Shown here: positions 12,116 through 24,499 of the stretch, piece after piece
How positions within the stretch are numbered: position 1 is the stretch's first letter
Layout of the letters: the number at the start of each line of letters is the position of its first letter
DNA from: Paulownia fortunei
Lineage: Eukaryota > Streptophyta > Magnoliopsida > Lamiales > Paulowniaceae
Direction of reading: 5' to 3'
NCBI GenBank assembly: GCA_019321725.1
Contig: CM033110.1
Coordinates: 9,541,278 to 9,605,277 of the forward strand
DNA length: 64,000 bases
Made by a program: the position numbers and the translations under genes
Notes under the pieces: model-generated
Databases searched by the model: none
Seen by the model: only the letters and a program-made list of their open reading frames with translations
Told to the model about the DNA's origin: nothing

Positions 12116-13480
12116 GAAAGGTGTGTAACTTTTGGGGATAGAGTTTTTGGACAAATTCTTGGTAAGGGTACACTTGATGTTAAAGGTTTACATAGACTAA
12201 AGAATGTGCTATTGATTGAAGGCCTTAAGACAAACTTGATTAGTATTAGTCAATTATGTGATCAAAATCTGTTTGTTCATTTTACAAAAGATTTATGTCA
12301 GGCTTTTTATGATACCAACTGTTGTGTTATGACAGGTAAAAGGTTAGCAGACAATTGTTATTTGCTAGAATATCAGATGACCTGTTTGAATGTCACACAT
12401 GATGAGACTGAGATTTGGCAATAAAAACTTGGGCACTTAAATTTTAAAAGCTTATCTAAACTTGTGAATACAGGTGCAGTTCTGGGAGTGCCAAAACTAA
12501 GTAAGAAAAAGGATGGTGTCTGTGGTCCGTGTCAACTGGGAAAACAGAAATGCGTGTCCCATCCCATGTTTCAACATGTAGGTACATCACGGATTTTGGA
12601 ACTTCCGCACATGGATCTGAAGGGTCCTATGCATGTTGGTAAGAAATACGTGTTTGTTTGTGTAGATGATTTCTTTAAGTATACTTGGGTTGACTTTTTG
12701 AGAGAGAATCTAACACTTTTCATGTCTTTAAGAAACTCTGTGCAAGATTAAAAACTAAAAAAAATAGTAAAATTAGTCAAATTGTTAGGATTAGAAGTGA
12801 TCATGGAAAGGAATTTGAAAACACTATTTTTGCTGATTATTGTGATAAGTATGGTATAACTCATGAGTTTTCAGCCCCTAAGACACCTCAACAGAATGGT
12901 GTGGTTGAGAGAAAGGATAGGACTCTACAAGAAATAGCTCAAGTCATGCTTAACTCTAAAAAATTGACTCGAAAGTTGTAGGATGAAGCTATTAGCGCTG
13001 CTTGTTATATCCAACAGAGTTCACTTAAAACATGGTTCTGGTAAGACTCCTTATGATATCTGGAAAGGTAAGAAACCTAATCTCAAATATTTTCATGTGT
13101 TTGGTGCTAAGTGTTTTATGCTCCATGTCCATGAATATTTGGGAAAATTTAATGCAAAGAGTGATGAGAGAGTTTTTATCAGATATTCCACTAATAGTAG
13201 AGCCTATTATGTGTTTAACATGAGGACTCAGTTGCTATGGAATCTTCTAATGTGGTTATTGATGACTTTTTTTATTTTGCCGAATTTTCCTTGGAAAAGG
13301 AAATTAACAATCTGACTGAGGATGCAGATAGTCCACTGGAATCTTCAAAGTCAAAGGAACAAAATGCTCACTCTGATGTTCCATTTGTTGTTCCCGATCA
13401 TGTCATAACATTGGATGGAACAGATAATTCTGATGAGACAGATTCACCTAGAAGGGATCTACCTGTCAGAATTTAAAAAG
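12116..13480 (+). pseudogene. Element F integrase, broken
   Basis: Protease tail and GAG-pre-integrase occupy 12206-12480 (LKTNLISISQLCDQNL, then a stop at about 12421 and KLGHLNFKSLSKL). The zinc domain ends CGPCQLGKQ (about 12523). The core shows all three catalytic residues: the Asp of HMDLKGPM (about 12610), RSDHGKEFEN (about 12793) and the Glu of NGVVERKDRTLQE (about 12896). The frame breaks near 12735 and 12980. The C-terminal part runs to 13476 in two frames (KYFHVFGAKCFML, then the acidic linker). Copia integrase would insert the cDNA; stops rule out activity. Confidence 0.86.
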
Positions 13481-13716
13481 ATCATCCTTCAGATTAGGTA
13501 ATTGGAACTCTTACTGATGAGATGAGGATAAGGCAAAAGCCCAAGCTCAATTATAGAGACATGGTGAGGTATGTTTGCTACACTTCCTCTATTGAACTAA
13601 AAAAATATCAATGAAGCTTTGAAAGATGAATTTTGGGTCAAAGCTATGCAAGAGGAATTAGGTCAATTTGTTAGGAATGATGTATGGACTCTAGTTCCTA
13701 GAAAATGTCAACCAAG
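13481..13716 (+). pseudogene. Element F reverse transcriptase, N-terminal remnant
   Basis: The frame EALKDEFWVKAMQEELGQFVRNDVWTLVPR (about 13610-13700) is the copia reverse transcriptase start. It stops at CQPSDK where the LTR of element B begins. The rest of the domain, including the catalytic box, is not found in the window. Confidence 0.8.
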
Positions 13717-15336
13717 TGATAAGTGCATATTTTGATATATTTTAGTACCAAATTCTTTATGCTATTCTTGCTTTATTCTTGTTAATATTATTATTTTGTT
13801 AATGTTTTGTGTTATGGAATCAATGAATATAAAAAATTTCAAAAGAAACATATTTCCAAACTTATGTAGTTTTGGTATTTTGAGCATAACTCCATGATAA
13901 AAAACCCTATAGACCTGAATCTTATTTCATTTGAAAGCCAAGAGATATAAGTATAATTTTTATGTTGGAAGCTTGACCCAATTCAGTATTTGCACAAAAT
14001 GGATCACCAAGAATTTGGATCTGAGTTCAGCCCAATATTGATGTATTTGATCAATTAGGTCATATATGTTAAGCCCAAATTTATTTTGGGCTTATTTTTG
14101 GATATATTAAACTTAATAGGTAAAGAACCAAGTTTTATGAAGACAAGATAGTGCGAAAATGTATCCAAATGGTTAAAACATAGGCTGCAAGGTGCTACTG
14201 CTCTTAAAGGATGGCTTTTAAACATGATTCGGTAATTTGACCATATCTTCCTCATCCGACAACCACATTTGGCAAATGATATATGAAAATATATCAGCAT
14301 CGAAAGATATACAACTTTGGTTCTTTACTCATCATCAAAATCTAGTTGTGTCTGACTTAATAATGCAATTCAATTCGGTAGGTGAGAATTTTGAGGACTT
14401 TGTGTAGCAACTTACCAACTCTTGGCAAGTAGAATACCACTTGATTAAATCCTCCATTATTTGTTTGGCCTCTAGCATACTCTAAGTACTATAAATAGGC
14501 CAAGTATTAAGCTTGTAAGAGAGATGGGGGAGGGGGGAAGAGGGTTTCTTTAGGCTAAATTTTCTAGTATGTATGTTTTCTAGTAATGTAAGTTTTCTAG
14601 TAGTAATAGAAATGCATTCTCTAGTTTCTCTTCTATATTTAGTCTTTCCTACTTTTATTATGTCTTTCTAAATTTCATTTTGCTGAGAAAAAAGGGTGAA
14701 CCTCTTGATGGAGGAAGAGGAATGGTTATAAGGGTAGAAAATATTTAAGTATGTTGTACTATTATTTTGAGTTTTGATCTTTACCCTACTTGTTTTGTGG
14801 TGATTCTTGATTTATGTATCTCCAATGGAACAATAGATACTTGGGTTCATTTAGCTTATTATACGATTTTACCCCACCGACTGTTAATGTAAAATCTTAA
14901 TTTGTTGCTGACAAAGGTGTGCATAAATTTTTGATCCCATAAATAAGTGTTGGCGTTAAGAGATAATTTGCAAATAGTAAGATAATATCATGATTACCTT
15001 ATTGAATGAACAATTTGATAATATCTTTCCATTTAAATCTTCATTATGTATGGATTCTAATAGTGGCAATTAAGAGAGGTAAAAAGAATAAATATCCATT
15101 TCTCTATCCAAAACTCAAGAGTGGATACTAATCCTCAGTACTTTTATTACTTTGGTTTTCCTTTAGTTACAACATACATTTAATTTTTCATATATTTTGA
15201 ATCATATAAATCCCAATTTTTTAGAATTATAATCCTAAATTCTTCAAGCAACTTCTCTGTGGATCGACCTCAAACTCATGAGAAATTTATTACTTAATAC
15301 AACTTGCACTTGGTTTGCAACCTTAAAGTTGTAGCA
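13717..15336 (+). repeat. 5' LTR of element B
   Basis: This 1620-bp LTR starts TGATAAGTGCAT and ends TTGTAGCA. Its first about 450 bp match 52705 to about 53170, and its last about 35 bp match 55225-55258. It has no palindrome cluster, unlike the LTRs of A and C. The minus-strand frame at 14055-14300 is not a gene. Confidence 0.88.
14489..14499 (+). promoter_or_regulatory. Putative TATA box of element B LTR
   Basis: ACTATAAATAGG is a near-ideal plant TATA box inside the LTR, placing a likely U3/R boundary about 30 bp downstream, near the AAGAGAGATGG sequence at 14520. This is motif-based inference. Confidence 0.5.
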
Positions 15337-15342
15337 AGTTTT

Positions 15343-15360
15343 TGGTGCTGTTGCCGAGGA
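15343..15360 (+). other. Primer-binding site of element B (tRNA-Asp type, decayed)
   Basis: TGGTGCTGTTGCCGAGGA lies seven bases after the LTR and differs from the tRNA-Asp complement at three sites, all C-to-T or G-to-A changes. Confidence 0.75.
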
Positions 15361-15499
15361 AGGCAAGGTAAGTATTCAGGTTTGTTAAGATTTTCTCTTT
15401 GTAAATATAGTTTGTTTATTTTCTTTATGGATTATATGGTATCGCAGTCATAATTCTCAGCGTTTAGTTAGAAATAATTCTGAACCTTTATTTGGAAAT

Positions 15500-16946
15500 T
15501 TGTTTGATTCATCTCCACACACTTCCACCATGGCTGGAAGTGAAAATGTCCAGGATGAAAATGAGAATCGACAGGTGCGTACCATGCATTATTACTTGCA
15601 ACCTCCTCGAAATTCTTCTCCTTCTTGTTTTATTTTTCCTTTCAATGCAAATAACTTTCGATTCAAGCCAGGTATGATCCCTTTACTTTCTAATTTTCAT
15701 GGTTTAAACTCTGAAAGCCCTTATTTGTATTTGAAAGAATTTGATGAAGTATGTGCCACTTTTGATGATCAAACTTGCACAAATGAGATTGTTAAATAAA
15801 ACAAAAACTTGGCTTAATTCTTTAAAACCTAGTTCAATTGTTACTTGGCAAGAAATGCAAGCTGAATTTTTGAAAAAATTCTTTCCAACTCATAAAACTA
15901 ATTCTTTGAAAAGACAAATTCAAAATTTTTCTCAAAATTCTAATGAAGCTTTCTTTCAATGTTGGGAAAAATTTAAAGATTTGTTGAATTCATGCCCACA
16001 TCATGGTTTTGAAAAATGGCGCTTAATTAATTTCTTTTATGAAGGTTTAACTCCTGAAACAAAACAATTTGTTGAAATAATGTGTAATGGTGAGTTTCTT
16101 GATAAAGAACCTGATGAAGCCCTTGAATATCTAGATCATTTAGTAGAAAACTCTTAATCATGGCATAGTGTTAAATCTTTCGAAGGTTCTATTAGGTCTA
16201 ATCTTGCTAATAGTAATAAAGAAAAATATTACCTTAGTCAAAAAGATGGTCTAAATGCTAAGATTGCTAGTTTAACAAGAAAAGTTGAAGCCATGAAACT
16301 TAAAAAAGTAAAGGAAATCAAATTTATGCAAGAGGAAGAAGTTTGTAACAATTGTGAACTTTTGGGAAATTTCAGTACAAGCAAATTTCATGAACACATT
16401 CAAAAAACCTTTCCATTCTCATTATTTTGAAACTTATAATCCACAATGGAGAAATCATCTCAATTTTAGTTGGCAAGATGATAACCGTGCCCAACCGTTG
16501 CTGCATTCACAAAAACCACCAAACTTTCATTCTTATCTAGCTCCACATACAAAATCCCATGAGGAATCTTTGCAAGCTTTTATACATGAACAAACTAACA
16601 TCAATAATCAGATTTCACAAGCTATCAATGAGATTAAAAGCACACTTTCAACACTGACAACTTCTTTGCGTACTCATGAAAAAGGTAAATCTTCTGTTCA
16701 ACCTCATCCTAATCCTTCCACTCAGTGTCATGGTTCTTCTTCAGGTGAAAATTCAGTCAAGGAGGCTAATTCTGCCACAACTCTTCAAAATGAAAAAGTT
16801 ATTGATACGACTATTCATCCTAATGAGAAAGTTTCTAATCCACCTCCAAAAATGAAGAATGGAAATAGTCTTGACGATGAAGGTAAGTTTAATGAAGGTA
16901 AGTGTGAAAATGATGAAAAAGAAAAATATTTACCTCCAGCACCCTT
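15500..16946 (+). pseudogene. gag: Element B gag, broken
   Basis: The frame opens near 15500 with a likely functional Met at 15531 (MAGSENVQDENEN) and MHYYLQPPRNSSPSCFIF. The gag domain continues (FKPGMIPLLSNFHGLNSESPY, about 15660-15730), with a stop at about 15797 and a shift to the frame 15741-16157 (QIQNFSQNSNEAFFQCWEKF and FFYEGLTPETKQ). After a stop at 16155 it continues to 16340. The frame 16354-16974 gives the C-terminal part with NINNQISQAINEIKSTLSTL. The element T insertion at 16947 truncates it; the matching protease side starts at 34841. Confidence 0.85.
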
Positions 16947-19823
16947 TGTAACACCCCCATTACTACACAACTAGATATATATTATAATTTAACATGATAG
17001 AACCTGTGTGCATGCATGTAATGTTTTTTTTTTGTAACACTTTAAGAGAAGATATATAACTTCTTACATGCACAACCCTATTTAAAATACTTTCCAACAC
17101 ATGTCATGTATATAGAAGGATCGATATTTATATAAAAGCACAACACCCACAACGACCCAATATTTACATACTTATTTACAGTAAAGTTTTAAAAGCGAGA
17201 TATAGTACCAGTCTAAAAATATAATACAACAGACTCAAAATATAACAAGCCAACAAAATAACCCAACAGGTCGTCATCCATGTACACACTCTCTCAGACA
17301 CCTGCAGGAGCTCCAACCGCCGCCAACCAATAAAAGATGCTTTAGGTATCGTCGTACTCCCCTACAATGCATAAACTATATAAGCTAATGCACAGTAAGT
17401 AAAGATTATGCATGTCAAAGAATAATCCACAATAGCAAGTCATGCAACTCAAAATGCTATGCTCACAATGCAATTTTATGCATCAAAATATTTCTCTCAA
17501 AATCATTTCTTTCTTGGGCCCCGACCAACGCTACTATCCCATGCACCGGAAAATAGCTCTGTACACTGCCATAATCCAATGGCCAATAATCATATAAGCA
17601 TGCAAATCCATGCATACTTATATGCATGCAAATCTATACACGCGAACCTGCAAATCCATGCATAAAACCATGCAAATCCATGCATGCTTCGGTGCACTAC
17701 AAAATATTTTCCTTACTCTGAATCATGCCGTGCAATGCAAGATTTATCACAATGATTGTATATGATGCATGCACATGCTAATGACAATGCCCATGTATGT
17801 ATGCTCAATGGAGAGCCCTCTACTATGCACATATGATTTATGATATTACATATAATTCACACATCTACTATGTCTATGCATTGTGGTTGCAAATGAATCT
17901 TTACTTACCTTTCACTTGGTTGGTGGCTTAGTCTAAATTTGTTTAGTATTCCTCCCCAACCTTTGATGTAAAATAGCCTGTAATATTACCCAACATCAAG
18001 CACCATTCCCAATTTGACAAGTTGAAAGCACAAAATCTCATACTAGACTTTAAACACCAAGCTAAAAGCTAACAATCAAGTTTTCACAAACTAGAACCCA
18101 ATATAGCCCTTCAAATACCTCAATTTCTCATCTTAAATACATGAAAACATCATGTAATTGAAGTATTATAACTCTAATAGCATGTAACTAATTGTTAACA
18201 CTCAATAGCAACATGTCTAGGTTGAAACATGCTAAGTGATCAAATGTGGCAGATTCACATTTTCATATTTTCTTGCTGTCAAGTTTAGTTGCATGATAAT
18301 TTTAACATCCCTAAGCATATCCAATCACTCCCAAATTTTTAACACACTTAGATAACATGTATATAAATTTAACCATATCATATAATTGCTAAAAATCACG
18401 GATATAGCTTCCCAAGTTCAGCTCTGTTCACGACATACTGAAACAGATTGTTTCCTACTGTGACAGTTTTGCACACTTCATGACATTAATGGTTTTGGCA
18501 CCCTTAAGTATATTCAATCACTCCAAAATTTTCACCATACTTATATAACATATATAAGGAGACAAAAAGGTCATATTATTACCAAAAATAATGGATTTAG
18601 CTCCCTAATTCAGTCTCCTTCACAGCACACCAAAACAGATTTTGCTATTTTGGCAGTTTGAGTGTTTCTCCAATATCATTCTCTATTTCAATTTCCAACA
18701 GATAAAACTTCATTCAATACTATTAACTCATATATGGTTATGTAAATGGTAATAATTATAGGTTTTATTCAACATACCATACACTTTTGAAGCCTAAAAC
18801 ACAAGAAAATAGTAAGATGACAGTTTCTGCCACAAGTATTTCCTATTAAGTGTTTGTCATCAAAAACCTTTTCTTTGTGCACCAAAGTCTAACTAAAAAT
18901 TCCTAACACTTTTATAAGAGATATTTAAAGCTTAATAAACAATAAAACCATTCATAATAATCTGAAAACCAAAGGCAAAACCGTAGATAAGTGTTACCTA
19001 TGCAGATTTTGAGGTTAACTTGATGGTAATCACTTCTCTTTGCTTTTCTTGCTTTTATTTCAACTTGGAATCAATTTGGATCACTTGAAGACCTTAAGGT
19101 GTGTGTTTGGAAGATGAAAATGGCTGAAATGAGGGTCTGGTCGTGGCTTAAGGGTGAAGGGTTTGAGGTGTTAGCTTGAGATGTTAGCTTAAGCTTAATA
19201 AGAAAGCATGAGGTGGCAAGTAAATGGTAAAATCTGATTTTGTCCCTTATCTTGAAGCCGTAATCTTGTGTGTCTCACCTATTTTTTTTGGTTGTAACCT
19301 ATCTTAGTCACCATTCATTCCCATAGTTATTTCCTATGTCCGTTCATTCGATCTGCAAACCGATTCGCATCCGATTCTTAAAGAATTATCAAGTTTGCAT
19401 TTCTAAAATCATATGCACATATAGGCCTTGTAATATGATACTTAAATCACATTATATCATGTCCAATATCCCAAGTATGCTAATTTACAAATATATACTT
19501 TTGAAATAACTTGATCAAATCAATTTAAACCGTATAAGCTTACTAGTAACACTTCCAAAATTATAACCTATATATCCCATCTATATCTAATATTGATCCA
19601 CCTCATTTTCTTCTTATTTCAATATAAAATCAACTACTTAGATTAGAAAATTCAATAACTAATATCATGCAAGAACTTCATAATTAAGTTTAATATTCAA
19701 GAATGTCGTATAAAATGAAATAAATTATGCAATGTCAATAGAAATGCAAATAGCATATAAAATTAACACGTAATGCATGAATCATATTTGGCCATGTGAG
19801 TAGTAAGAGGCTCGGGTATCACA
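16947..19823 (-). repeat. LTR1 of element T (3' LTR in element sense)
   Basis: This 2877-bp LTR starts TGTAACACCCCC on the plus strand and ends GGGTATCACA. It has unique differences from LTR2 and LTR3 in its left third, including an insertion near 17382-17425, but its right two thirds are nearly identical to LTR2. No coding sequence is seen. Confidence 0.93.
17596..17692. repeat. CATGCA-rich repeat cluster in LTR1
   Basis: The motif CATGCAAATCCATGCAT and shorter CATGCA variants recur here, giving an RY-type (CATGCA) cluster. Related clusters lie at about 25101-25172 in LTR2 and 32606-32677 in LTR3. RY motifs are known targets of seed B3 transcription factors; a role here is inference. Confidence 0.6.
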
Positions 19824-19836
19824 TCCTCCCCTCCTT
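19824..19836 (-). other. Polypurine tract of T internal 1
   Basis: On the minus strand AAGGAGGGGAGGA directly precedes the LTR start TGTGATACCC. This is the expected plus-strand primer for reverse transcription. The same tract is at 27319-27331 for internal 2. Confidence 0.85.
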
Positions 19837-19863
19837 ATAAAAATTTCATCCTCGAAATTTCAC

Positions 19864-21370
19864 TTACCGAAAAAGTTCAGGATACTTAGTTCTCATTTCA
19901 TCCTCCTTTTCCAAGTGGCCTCTTCTACAAATTGGTTTCTCCATAACACTTTAACCAATGGAATCTGTTTATTTCTCAGCTGCTTCACTTCTCATAACAA
20001 AATTTGTACAGGTTTTTCTTCATAGCTCAAATCTGCCTTTAATTCTACTAGTTCATTCTTCAGAATGTGAGAGGGATTAGCAATATATTTCCTCAGCATA
20101 GACACATGAAATATATTGTGTATTTGGGACATAGACATTGACAGATCCAGTCTGTAAGCAACATCACCAATTCTTTCAATCACAGAGAATGGGCCAATGT
20201 ATCTGGGACTCAATTTTCCTTTCTTTCCAAACCGCATGATGCCCTTCATTGGTGCTACTTTCAAAAACACCTGATCTCCTACTGTAAACTCCAGCGCCTT
20301 CTTCGTCGATCTGCATAACTTTTCTGCCGATTTTGGGCAGTTTGTATTCTTTGTCGAATCCGTGACACAGCTTCTATCATTTCTCGAATCATATCTGGGC
20401 CCAAAAGTTTCTTCTCACCAACTTCATCCCAATGTATCGGAGACCTACATTTTCTGCCATACAATGCTTCATAGGGAGCCATTCCAATGCTAGTCTGATA
20501 GCTGTTGTTGTACGAAAACTCCACCAAAGGTAGGAATTTACTCCACTGACCTTGGAAGTCTAATACACAGGCTCTGAGCATATCCTCCAACGTCTGTATT
20601 GTTTGTTCAGATTGCCCATCCGTCTGAGGATGATATGCTGTACTGAATGATAATTGTGTTCCCAAAGCTTTGTGTAAACTCCTCCAAAAAGCAGACAAAA
20701 ATCTTGAATCTCTATCAGAAATAATAGACAATGGCACACCATGAAGTCTAACAATCTCCTGAATGTATAATTGGGCATAGCGATCCGTGGAATAGGTAGA
20801 GCATATGGGAATGAAATGAGCAGACTTGGTCAATCTATCAACAATAACCCAAATAGCATCATGACTCTTAGTAGTCTTTGGCAAACCAGTTACGAAATCC
20901 ATGGTGATCCTTTCCCATTTCCATTCTGGAATAAGTAGAGGTTGTAAAGTCCTTACGGGTCTTTGATGTTCGGCCTTTATCTGCTGACATGTTAGACATT
21001 GCTCCACATGCTGGGCGATGTTCTTTTTCATACCCGGCCACCAATAATGCATTTTCAAGTCTCTATACATCTTGGTAGCCCCTGGATGTACTAAATAAGG
21101 GGTTGAATGTGCCTCTTTTAAAATGTCTTCCCAAATGTTATCAATATTTAGCACACAAAACCGCCCTCTAAATTGTAAAATATCATTCTGAGTCATCTCA
21201 AATTCAGGAGACTTCCCTGTAGCAACATATTTTCTCATATTGATGAGATATTCATCATCTCGCTGTCCCTGTTTGATCCTATCAATTAGCGTAGGCTGAA
21301 GCATCAGGGCTGCCAACTTTGCCTCTATTACTCCTGTCTGTAAAATCTCTATATTCATTTTTTCAAATCA
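19864..21370 (-). pseudogene. T internal 1 integrase with C-terminal chromodomain
   Basis: An uninterrupted 359-codon stretch (20279-21358) carries the zinc domain (HSTPYLVHPG..CLTCQQIK) and a complete DDE core: ITMDFVTGLP, IISDRDSRF and the Glu of DGQSEQTIQ. A one-base deletion near 20292 shifts the frame to 19992-20270, which holds the GPF-like YIGPFSVIERIG module. A TGA replaces a sense codon in VQILL*EVKQLRN (about 19990), and a second one-base deletion near 19908 breaks the chromodomain-like WRNQFVEEATW segment. The integrase would target and insert cDNA, with the chromodomain directing it to heterochromatin in related chromoviruses. The core is well preserved but the protein is broken. 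Confidence 0.88.
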
Positions 21371-21890
21371 TTCAGTTTGGTTTCTGAATTAAAGCCATAG
21401 CTATTGTACTTTGTGTGGATTTTCGGCTCAATGCATCAGCTACAACGTTGGCTTTATCGGGGTGGTAATTGATCACACAATCATAATCTTTTACCAGTTC
21501 TAGCCATCTTTGTTGCCGCATATTCAACTCTTTCTGTGTGAAGAAGTATTTGAGGCTCTTGTGATCAGTATAGATCTCGCACCGTTCACCATATAAATAG
21601 TGCCTCCATATTTTAAGCGCAAATACTACAGCAGCAAGTTCCAAGTCGTGTGTGGGGTAATTCTTTTCATACTTTTTAAGTTGCCTGGATGCATACACAA
21701 TTACTTTGCCATTCTGCATCAGTACACATCCTAATCCATTCTTCGACGCGTCACTGTAAATTACGAATCCTCCCGTACCTGATGGAATTGAGAGAATAGG
21801 TGCTGAAGTCAGTCTCTTTTTCAGCTCCTGGAAACTTCGCTCACACATATCTGTCCATCTAAACATCACCCTTTTCTGGTTAATTGTGTC
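21371..21890 (-). pseudogene. T internal 1 RNase H
   Basis: The 165-codon frame at 21372-21869 includes all expected acidic positions: [39 protein letters not shown] and the final [10 protein letters not shown]. RNase H removes the RNA strand during cDNA synthesis. It is separated from the reverse transcriptase upstream by frame breaks near 21890-22020, and from the integrase by a shift near 21360. Confidence 0.85.
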
Positions 21891-22650
21891 AATGGCATTG
21901 CAATCTTGGAGAACCCCTCACAAATCTTCGGTAATATCCAGCTAAACCCAGAAAACTACGCACCTCTGAAGGATTAGAAGGTTGCATCCAGTTGTTGATA
22001 GCTTAACTTTACTTGGATCTACTGATATTCCCGCTCCTGATATAACAGTTCCAAGAATACCACACGATCCAACCAGAACTCGCATTTCTTGAATTTGGCG
22101 TATAACTGCTTCACTTTCAGGACCTCTAGTACTTGTGTTAAATGTGCGGCATGCTCTTCTTTAGTTCTGGAGTAAACTAGAATGTCATCTATGAACACAA
22201 TAACAAATTTATCCAAAAATTCTTTAAACACTCTGTTCATCAGATCCATGAATGCTGCTGGAGCGTTAGTCAATCCAAATGGCATCACCAAAAATTCATA
22301 GTGCCCATATCTTGTACTAAATGCCATCTTGGGATATCCTCTTCCTTTATTTTCAATTGATGGTACCAGAGCGTAAGTCAATCTTTGAAAATATTGCGGC
22401 ACCCTGAAGCTGGTCAAATAAATCATCGATTCTGGTAACAGATACTTATTCTTAATTGTGACCCTGTTGAACTCTCGATAATCGATGCACAGTCTCATGG
22501 TGCCATCCTTCTTATGTACAAACAAAACTGATGCTCCCCAAGGTGAAAAGCTCGGTCTGATGAATCCCTTGTCCAACAAGTCCTGTAATTGTACTTTCAA
22601 TTCTTTCAACTCCAAGGGAGCCATTCTGTATGGAGTTTTAGAAATTAGAG
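21891..22650 (-). pseudogene. pol: T internal 1 reverse transcriptase
   Basis: The frame 22019-22624 runs from [20 protein letters not shown] to the thumb, with [40 protein letters not shown] and the intact catalytic box [10 protein letters not shown] (FIDD at 22184-22195). Paired single-base indels between about 22340 and 22440 scramble the segment before [13 protein letters not shown], which is correct in internal 2. Another indel near 22048 breaks GHVISGAG. It would make cDNA from element RNA. Confidence 0.88.
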
Positions 22651-23260
22651 ACGTTCCTGGTTGTATGTCAATAACAAACTCTATTTCACGATCTGGTGGC
22701 AGTCCCGGAGATTATCTGGAATACTTCAGTATATTCCCGTACCACTGGTATTTCACTCAGAGTTGGTGGGTGTTGTTCCTCAATGTTCATAACACTCACC
22801 AAGTACCCTTCACAACCATCATCGAGTAATCGTTGTGCCTTCACTGCTGAAATCATAGGGAATCTAAAATTCTTCACAATGCTGGCAAATGTGAAAGACT
22901 CTTTCCCAGAAAGTTGAAATGTCACCGTCTTTTCCTTACAATTGATAGTAGCCCCATACTTTGACAACCAATCCATGCCTAAAATAACATCGTAATCATT
23001 CATATCCAATACAATCAAATCAACATGTAATTCTCTACCTTCAACAAGTATAGCACAAGCTCTCAAAATCCGATCGGTTTGTCTAGCATCTCCAGAGGGG
23101 ACTGTTACACTATAACTAATTTCTGCTACATCTGGTATTCTACCCAGCCTCTTCACGTACTCAGTGGATGCAAATGAATGCGTGGCTCCAGAATCAAATA
23201 ATACAATTATTGGAACACTAGAAATATAAAGTACCTGTTACCACCAATGGATTTGCTTCT
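22651..23260 (-). pseudogene. T internal 1 aspartic protease
   Basis: The frame 22686-23156 holds the [20 protein letters not shown] motif and the linker to reverse transcriptase (PVVREYTEVFQ, where an indel breaks [10 protein letters not shown]). The active-site block IIVLFDSGATHSFAS lies upstream at about 23175-23215 after a frame change, with D-S-G present. Protease would cut the Gag-Pol polyprotein. Confidence 0.85.
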
Positions 23261-24365
23261 GCATCCACCCTGGTCATGGTGAACACCTTGGCTGGTATAT
23301 TCTTTTGGCTGGTCTGATTTTGTTTACCTGGGCAAAATTTAGCAATATGTCCTGGTATTCCACATCAAAAACACGTCCTGGTATCTATATAACAGCCTCC
23401 AGTGTGTCGATTACCACATTTCTGACACACAACTTCTAGCATCGGTGGTTTTTCTTGTTCGACCCGTGGCCTCTTATTTTGACCTTCTTGTTGTTGGCCT
23501 TGTTCTCCTTGAAATTTAAATCTTGGCTTCTGTATTTGGACTGGCCTCTGCATTTGGACTGGCCTCTTTTGCCCCACAGTCCATCTCTGTCCCTGCTGTC
23601 TGAATTGCTGTCAAGCCTCTTGTGTACGAGCGATTCTCAATTGAGCCTGTTCTGCTACTAGTGCCCTCTCAGCTACCTGTGAAAATGTCACCCCTTGAGT
23701 ACCCGCCATATTCACATCCCGGTATAACTCTGGCCTCAAACCCTCCAGAAATCTCTCTACTTTAAATGCTTCAGTACTGACCATGTGCGTAGCGAACATG
23801 GACAGTTGTTCAAATTTACAAATATATTTCCAATAGTCATTGCTCCTTATCGCAGTTGTATAAACTCATTCATCTTCATCATGCGAACTGGGGCCGTGAA
23901 ATATTTATTTCGGAATAACTCCTTGAATCTGTCCCAGCTCATGGTAGTAATGTCCTCTATGCTGCTGATCATGTCCCACCAATAGCCTGCACTACCGCGA
24001 AGCATGAAAGTGGCACACATTACCCTCTCCTCTACTGGCACCCTGCTATACTGGAACATGTTTTCCAGGGTCCTCAACCAGTCCTCTGCAGCGGTAGGAT
24101 CAATCGCATCCTCAAATGTTGGGATCCAGCCTTCTAAATCTTTCTCCCACCATATATATATATAGTCCGCCCGCTGTTGGTTTACCTCCACCCGTGGTTG
24201 CTCACCATTATCTTTCTGTCGAATCAGTTGCTAAATTTGTTCGGACTGTCATTCAATCAATTCTGTTAATCGGTTAATCATGGTATCTCGATCATTAACT
24301 GAGGTGGGTGTCTCATTTCTCTGCGCTCTGGCACCACCACTGCTCTCACCACGAGTTCTCACCAT
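23261..24365 (-). pseudogene. gag: T internal 1 gag
   Basis: The start is at 24365 (MVRTRGESSGG), about 115 bp past the primer site. Stops occur at codons 39 (TGA, 24249-24251) and 45 (TAG). The gag domain lies in 23847-24191 (DWLRTLENMFQYSRVPVEERV, RGSAGYWWDMI, WDRFKELFRNKYF) and 23611-23799 (VERFLEGLRPELYRDVNMAG). The tail 23365-23577 has a basic, Gln-rich segment and CQKCGNRHTGGC. The zinc knuckle CF*CGIPGHIAKFC is broken by TGA near 23365. Internal 1 also has a 2-bp deletion near 24121 that misframes the N-terminus. The same stops occur in internal 2. Confidence 0.87.
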
Positions 24366-24478
24366 TTTGCAGCGCTGTTTTACACAAGTTTGACAACATA
24401 TGGCCAATATAATTCATGGAATATGTAATGCAATCGCAAGTTCTAAAATCATGTACATTGACAGTCTATAGAACCAAG

Positions 24479-24496
24479 ACCTAGGCTCTGATACCA
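24479..24496 (-). other. Primer-binding site of T internal 1 (initiator tRNA-Met)
   Basis: On the minus strand TGGTATCAGAGCCTAGGT begins three bases after the end of LTR2. It matches the canonical initiator tRNA-Met primer site. Confidence 0.9.
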
Positions 24497-24499
24497 CTC

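Larger units (their letters stand above)
1..13716 (+). mobile_element. Element F: Ty1/copia retrotransposon, SIRE/Maximus-like, truncated and split
   Basis: The pieces 1-1314 and 11456-13716 read as one copia element in the order gag, zinc knuckle, protease, integrase, start of reverse transcriptase; integrase before reverse transcriptase is diagnostic of Ty1/copia. The first about 19 bases look like the end of the 5' LTR (ends in CA) followed by a primer site. Element A (1315-11455) interrupts gag. Element B (from 13717) cuts off the reverse transcriptase. No RNase H or 3' LTR of F is seen in the window. The SIRE/Maximus assignment rests on the long gag and its acidic stretch after the zinc knuckle; it is family-level inference. 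Confidence 0.85.

Noticed and set aside
17382..17470. CRISPR-like or satellite array suggested by recurring short words in the T LTRs
   Set aside because: Repeats are irregular, without fixed spacers, and the context is a plant LTR.
22485..22917. Plus-strand open frames of 73-119 codons antisense to T reverse transcriptase and protease (also 30062-30421)
   Set aside because: They are shadows of the minus-strand Pol frame, recur only because the internal region is duplicated, and show no domain or start context.
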